Assembly: GCA_013433145.1 (NCBI GenBank)
Contig: CM024188.1
Span: 12,204,345 to 12,268,344, forward strand
Origin: Ascaris suum
Taxonomy: Eukaryota; Nematoda; Chromadorea; Rhabditida; Ascarididae
Direction: 5' to 3'
Length of the DNA stretch: 64,000 bases
The position numbers were made by a program, and so were the translations under genes. The notes below the pieces were generated by a model, which saw only the letters and a list, made by a program, of their open reading frames with translations, did not search any database and was not told where the DNA came from. Of this stretch, positions 60,701 through 64,000 are shown piece by piece (the stretch's first letter is position 1; each line of letters starts with the position of its first letter).

Positions 60701-63396
60701 TCAAACATTGCATAGACACATCCGCAAAGCAAATGTGGTGCGGCACAACTGGCGCAATTTGCCAAAAAAAGTGCCTTATAGTATTCGAATCAAACGGCTT
60801 CAATAAAAAGGACAATTTCGAATGCCGCAAAACTGCAGGTCAAGAGAGTGTGGATGATTTCTGAGGCAAGGGCTATTAGGTAGATATCTTCTTCAGGAGT
60901 GGAACTGTGGGATTCGAGTTGAAAATGGAAACAGGTAACTGGCCCACTCTGCCCTATAAACCAAAATTTAAAAAAAAAACATTTAAACAAGGGTAAGATG
61001 TGTGGGGCATAACTTGGCCGAAGTTCATATGTAGAAAGGTGTTTCAAAATACTGCACTTTTTCGAGACCTCTACTTTTCGCAACTCCGAAAATGAAGGTT
61101 ATATTCCAAAAGAGATTTGTACTAAAGACTACATTAGCATATTTTACCCTCTCGTTTTTCTTGTTTTATTGATTGCTTGAATGAATATTTAAACGCTATG
61201 AGTGTGAACGATAGAACCACATATTAGGCAAATCTTCCCTACCATGCAATCTGAAAACAGAAAAATGCAGCTCATCTTGGTTTCAAAACTCATTCTTAGT
61301 TGGCAAGCTTCTAGGAGTAGCTGTTCCCGTTGAAAACGGGAACTAAGGCGTTAGCGTTCCTTCGAATATCCGTATTCGAACGATAAACGAAAATGGTGGC
61401 CCTTCCATTCGCTACCCTAACAGGAAAATGTGACAAAAATTCTGCATTTTTGCGTGATCTCGAGATCGGTATTTCTGAAATTTTCGAATCTCCTCATTTT
61501 TTGCAGAAAAGTTGCAGTTCGTTCCCCGATAATCCCGGATCTGAGGATATAAAGGCGATGGGAATGTGGGTGGGCTATGGGCTGGGTGGTCATCCGAATT
61601 TGAACAGATTCAATGAAATTAGTTTGGGCATTAGTATAAAAGATTTTGGTTTTCATTTACTTAATTAAAGTGACGTCGACGAAGGACAGGATTTGTCCTA
61701 GGTGAGCTGCATTCGTTCTTTAAGCAACCTGGCAGAAATTTCTGCTAGAGTGGTGAAAGGTGATAACGAGGTTCCAGGGCTGAATTGCTGTTGGGAATTT
61801 CCTGCTAAATTGACTGTCGCACAGACGTAAATTGGAGGTGGTGAACCAGTTGAAGGTGAAGCATCTTCAACTCCAGCATACCAAAAACTTTGGAGGAACC
61901 GCATAAAAGGCAAGAAGGGTTATTTGCACGCCTTTTCGAAAAGTGAACGACGCAACCCATTTCTTTTACTATAAGGAGGATTACAGTCGCGAGGAGGAAT
62001 TACAGTGCAAGGAAATGAAAGAATTCCTCAGATGTGTTACGTTAGCCCTTGAGGCGCTTTGCAAGCCTTTCTCTGGCATACATACTTGCACATGCATATT
62101 TATGCATGGGCACGTGCATGCATGCACATCATATAATATATACGTGCACGCATGCATATATGTACATACATGTAAGTACATAGGTACGTATTATATATGT
62201 AAGTAAATGTACGTATTCAACACTGTTGACCACGAAACGCTCTTCACAAATTCTCGTGTGAGACAGTTTGATAGCAAAAACATATACCATAGAGGGACGA
62301 TGCTCCACTGCTAGATAAAAGTGGCAAGCGCACCTGTTCATTGAGGAGGAATTTGCGGTGTTGTTCCTGCACCTTCCTTTCAACATCCTTGTTGATATCG
62401 TGCTTCAATTTCGCCACTGTTTTCTCCTTCTCCACCAACAGAAGAGCCATTTCCAAACGTCTTTTCAACTGAAAAACTCATTTGTGAATTAATTTTCAAT
62501 AAAACGAACAAGATTTGAACAATTTTCCTCAGTCCAGGACCTTATTCCTGCAAGCGAAAAGTTGAGACACAGCAGAAGAGAGTCGGTAAACAAAATGCGT
62601 ACACATCAACTGAGAAAACAAATAAAACAATCTGCAAAAGCACCTAAGTTTCGTGAAAGGAAATTTTCCCGTAGCATAAAGTAAAAATTAAAACAGCACT
62701 CTATCTTCTAAATAGCGAAGGCCCCCCGAACCTCCGACTCCCATACCACACATATTTCTGAGCACCATTCAGCACCTGGCTGCTAAGCACTTGCGCACCT
62801 GCATGTCTAAAAAACAGTAAAATGTTGTTCTCATGTCCTTGCCATCTAACTGCATTAAACTTTATTATTATCTGATGGAAATCATAATAAACATTCCTAT
62901 TCAAAACAGAAAAGAAGAACAAAAGGAGCAAAATCGAAAACACCACGGATTGTTCCCAACGCTGTTTCTAGCCAGCAACGGAAAGCATCGCAGATCACTT
63001 CAGCTAGTATCAGAAACGTTCCACTCAAACATTTTCACTAACTCTACGCGATATCTAAATGCCTTCGGCATTTATCGCTGTAGAGTTCATACTCTGTCAG
63101 AAGTAACTTTCCCCATCAGCGTTTCAGCTCTAACAAAAGCGCTACAAAGAAACTACTAACAGTGATCCAAGTACGTCGTTTAAGCATGACAAAAATCTAA
63201 CATCCATTTCCTGCATCATGTTCTGCAGATCGACCGTATCGGCACTTTGGACGAGTGTGGCGACCAGATCGCACAGGTAGACCGGATTGTCGATGACGTT
63301 ATGCGACGGATGCAGCAGTAGATTAATCTGTTGCCCGAAAAGCGCATTGTATTGCACGATGTCTCGAATCGTCTGCACAATTGCCTGCATCGTTGC
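48573..63396 (-). CDS. lonp1: Mitochondrial Lon protease (LONP1 type), 5' exons missing beyond the right edge
   Basis: Lon is an ATP-dependent AAA+ serine protease of the mitochondrial matrix that degrades oxidised and misfolded proteins. Thirteen exons, all joining in phase, give the C-terminal 677 residues. Numbering from the first visible residue: end of the N-terminal substrate-binding domain and its coiled coil (~1-215), AAA+ module with Walker [10 protein letters not shown] (234-242), Walker [10 protein letters not shown] (297-305) and the sensor region FICTANV, helical subdomain with [19 protein letters not shown] (to 430), then the protease domain with Ser578 in KDGPSAG and Lys621 in GGIKEK, the catalytic dyad 43 residues apart as in other Lons. 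It ends [17 protein letters not shown]. There is no peroxisomal SKL-type end, which with the close match to LONP1 points to mitochondria. Roughly 280 N-terminal residues, including the transit peptide, are not in the window. Confidence 0.96.
49164..49328 (-). CDS. lonp1: Lon exon with the catalytic Ser-Lys dyad
   Basis: Fifty-five codons in phase 0/0, with acceptor AATTTTGTTTTAG and donor ATTGCT/GTGAGT. It encodes [20 protein letters not shown] and [20 protein letters not shown]. The nucleophile Ser (in GPSAG) and the general-base Lys (second Lys of KEK) are both present, so the protease should be active. Confidence 0.97.
49482..49726 (-). CDS. lonp1: Lon exon (protease domain, first part)
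   Basis: Acceptor CGTGATTTGCAG, donor CCTGAG/GTGCAG. It encodes [36 protein letters not shown] and [14 protein letters not shown], matching human STLFVETSLRR, GSLEVTGQLGEVMKES and SHIHLHVPE. Confidence 0.96.
51143..51314 (-). CDS. lonp1: Lon exon (entry to the protease domain)
   Basis: Acceptor GATGGCTGGGTTCAG, donor TATGG/GTAATG. It encodes [34 protein letters not shown] and [12 protein letters not shown]. The frame stays open, still in phase 0, up to a second acceptor at 51423, which would add 36 residues not found in human LONP1. The shorter form is annotated. Confidence 0.9.
51908..52016 (-). CDS. lonp1: Lon exon (AAA+ helical subdomain)
   Basis: Acceptor ATGTTGTTCTTACAG, donor GAAAAG/GTAGGC. 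It encodes [20 protein letters not shown] and QKHIEK, with the sensor-2 arginine in GVRNL, matching human [19 protein letters not shown]. Confidence 0.96.
52275..52423 (-). CDS. lonp1: Lon exon with sensor 1
   Basis: Acceptor TTGTGAACTGTAG, donor AACAG/GTTGGT. It encodes [20 protein letters not shown] (sensor-1 Asn and arginine finger region), [18 protein letters not shown] and YLVPQCRTN. Confidence 0.96.
53441..53602 (-). CDS. lonp1: Lon exon with Walker B
   Basis: Fifty-four codons in phase 0/0, with acceptor AAGGTTTTAG and donor TCTAAA/GTATTT. It encodes [14 protein letters not shown] (Walker B, Asp-Glu), [20 protein letters not shown] and [12 protein letters not shown]. Confidence 0.97.
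53918..54175 (-). other. Unexplained open frame inside a Lon intron
   Basis: The frame reads [40 protein letters not shown] and [18 protein letters not shown] on the Lon strand, between the Walker-B exon and the pore-loop exon. The Lon protein is complete without it. The composition is that of real protein. It may be an exonised transposon fragment or a relic; no family is recognised. Confidence 0.22.
54885..54992 (-). CDS. lonp1: Lon exon (AAA+ pore loop region)
   Basis: Thirty-six codons in phase 0/0, with acceptor GTGTACTTCAG and donor AAAAAG/GTGCTT. It encodes [20 protein letters not shown] and [16 protein letters not shown], the almost invariant pore-loop segment of Lon. Confidence 0.97.
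55534..55656 (-). CDS. lonp1: Lon exon with Walker A (ATP binding)
   Basis: Forty-one codons in phase 0/0, with acceptor TTTCTTATTCAG and donor CGAGAG/GTAATT. It carries the P-loop [20 protein letters not shown]. Human LONP1 has the same P-loop sequence. Confidence 0.97.
55767..55835. repeat. Perfect 11-base hairpin in a Lon intron
   Basis: TGCAGCGAATT (55767-55777) and AATTCGCTGCA (55825-55835) are exact complements separated by 47 bases, and the match extends with a gap into CCGG on both sides. It may be an old foldback element. Confidence 0.75.
56049..56120 (+). repeat. Direct repeat of 19 bases, period 53
   Basis: GCTGCTCTTCAACAATCCG (56049-56067) recurs at 56102-56120 with one difference (A for C). 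Between the copies is G+C-richer unique sequence. Confidence 0.75.
58354..58483 (-). CDS. lonp1: Lon exon (start of AAA+ module)
   Basis: Acceptor TTGTAATTCAG, donor ATTCTG/GTGAGC. It encodes [17 protein letters not shown] and [16 protein letters not shown], matching human [15 protein letters not shown] and LEEDHYGMEDVKKRIL. Confidence 0.96.
59624..59802 (-). CDS. lonp1: Lon exon (neck helix)
   Basis: Acceptor ACAAAAGTTTAG, donor GGCAAG/GTAGTT. It encodes [20 protein letters not shown], then [20 protein letters not shown] and HSSEFSVAR, which joins [12 protein letters not shown] of the next exon. Confidence 0.95.
61323..61668 (+). repeat. Element with serial palindromes in a Lon intron
   Basis: In order: GTTCCCGTT-GAA-AACGGGAAC (61323-61343), TTCGAATA-TCCG-TATTCGAA (61361-61380), and GATCTCGAGATC (61456-61467). 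All are perfect. They are followed by a plus-strand open frame (from 61393, 91 codons) ending in Gly/Trp-rich sequence. The crowding of palindromes suggests a non-autonomous mobile element or a repeat-family copy. No terminal inverted repeat or target-site duplication could be defined. Confidence 0.5.
62075..62220. repeat. Alternating purine-pyrimidine tract in a Lon intron
   Basis: Units of CATG, TGCACG, TATATA and GTACAT, similar to the tract near 23.4 kb. It lies about 110 bases downstream (in gene direction) of the Lon coiled-coil exon. Confidence 0.7.
62334..62468 (-). CDS. lonp1: Lon exon (coiled coil)
   Basis: Forty-five codons in phase 0/0, with acceptor ATGAGTTTTTCAG and donor GAACAG/GTGCGC. 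It encodes [20 protein letters not shown] and [13 protein letters not shown], the long helix leading to the AAA+ domain. Confidence 0.95.
63202..63396 (-). CDS. lonp1: Lon exon (first visible)
   Basis: Sixty-five codons in phase 0/0, with acceptor GTGACGTTTTTAG and donor ATGGAT/GTTAGA. It encodes [15 protein letters not shown] and [16 protein letters not shown], the end of the Lon N domain (human IVKTIRDIIALNPLY and VVDNPIYLSDMGAAL). Confidence 0.93.
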
Positions 63397-64000
63397 CTAA
63401 AAACGTCACAGTGCGTTGCCTGGGTTAAACAAAAACCTTTAAAAAAATGCTAATTCTACACCTTCAGAAAACAACAAAAAAAAAAAATTAAATGGATAAA
63501 TTATATATTCAAAAATGGATGAGGTCACGACAAATTATATCAACCTGTACCATGATCGCATCAAAATACGTTGATGTTTGACTATAACGATCGTTCGAAT
63601 GAGCCAACTCATGAGAGCTGGGTACGGATCGCATTCTCTACGGTCGACACCGAAAACCATATTCCAATAAAACCTTTAGCAAGCCTCAATCACTTCCAGA
63701 ACGTATGGGAAGAAATTTGGATATTACCATTTCGAAGGGAATCAAAGTATTTTTAAAGCAATACACCAAAGCTTTATACCAGAAGCCTGCAATTTTGTTT
63801 CAGCGCATAATTTGGCTGTGACTCTTATCAGGTAGTGGCCTGACGTTTTCAGCAAAATGTTATAGCGAGTCCCAAACATTCGTCTCGACAGCTGTGCTAC
63901 ATCAGCAACATAAACTGCCTGGCGCAACAGACGTGCAGAAATACTCTTATGACGCTAAAGAGTAAAAAGCAACTACTTCCTTGTAAAAACAGTAATTGTC
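63397..64000 (-). other. Start of the Lon intron leading off the right edge
   Basis: No further Lon exon could be matched in these 604 bases, so the next upstream exon lies beyond the window. An A-run at 63474-63487 is the only simple feature. Confidence 0.55.

Noticed and set aside
25433..63396. eIF3c and Lon as one nematode operon
   Set aside because: They share an orientation, but about 5.9 kb separates the Lon stop from the eIF3c start, far more than usual operon spacing.

Overview
The window is eukaryotic nuclear DNA, most likely from a nematode. It has about 40% G+C and single-copy housekeeping genes broken into many short exons by introns of roughly 0.1 to 3.2 kb. Many 3' splice sites have the short TTTCAG/TTTTAG form, and there is a decayed Ty3/gypsy gag copy of a type I associate with parasitic (strongylid-like) nematodes. 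The species cannot be named from sequence alone.

Two genes are certain, and both are on the minus strand. (1) eIF3 subunit C is complete. It runs from an ATG at 42654 to a stop at 25433 in 18 coding exons, giving about 882 residues. (2) The mitochondrial AAA+ protease Lon (LONP1) covers 63396 down to its stop at 48573. Thirteen exons encode 677 residues: the end of the N domain, the AAA+ module with Walker A and B, and the Ser-Lys protease domain. Its 5' exons lie beyond the right edge. Every exon joins its neighbour in phase, and the joined proteins align without gaps to the known families.

Layout. 1-13 kb: no gene I can name. Two adjoining minus-strand coding islands (10609-10411 and 8925-8717) splice in phase and end in a CaaX box, so this is probably the 3' end of an unidentified gene. 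Weaker exon-like pieces lie around it. 13-23.7 kb: mostly featureless, with one good plus-strand exon candidate (14076-14204), a possible terminal exon (18058-18278), an Asn-codon repeat and simple repeats. 23.7-25.1 kb: broken Ty3/gypsy gag relic, immediately 3' of the eIF3C gene. 25.4-42.7 kb: eIF3C. Its 3.2-kb intron 4 holds an antisense, frame-broken protein relic. 42.7-48.6 kb: intergenic, with weak plus-strand exon candidates. 48.6-63.4 kb: Lon, whose introns hold hairpin-rich repeats and an unexplained ORF.

The two named genes share an orientation but are about 5.9 kb apart, so an operon is unlikely. Translation initiation and mitochondrial protein quality control are both constitutive functions. 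The main oddities are an AT (not GT) 5' splice site after eIF3C exon 5, an in-frame alternative 3' splice site in Lon that would add 36 codons, a strong 3' splice site 16 bases upstream of the eIF3C ATG, and long (TA)n tracts flanked by inverted repeats.
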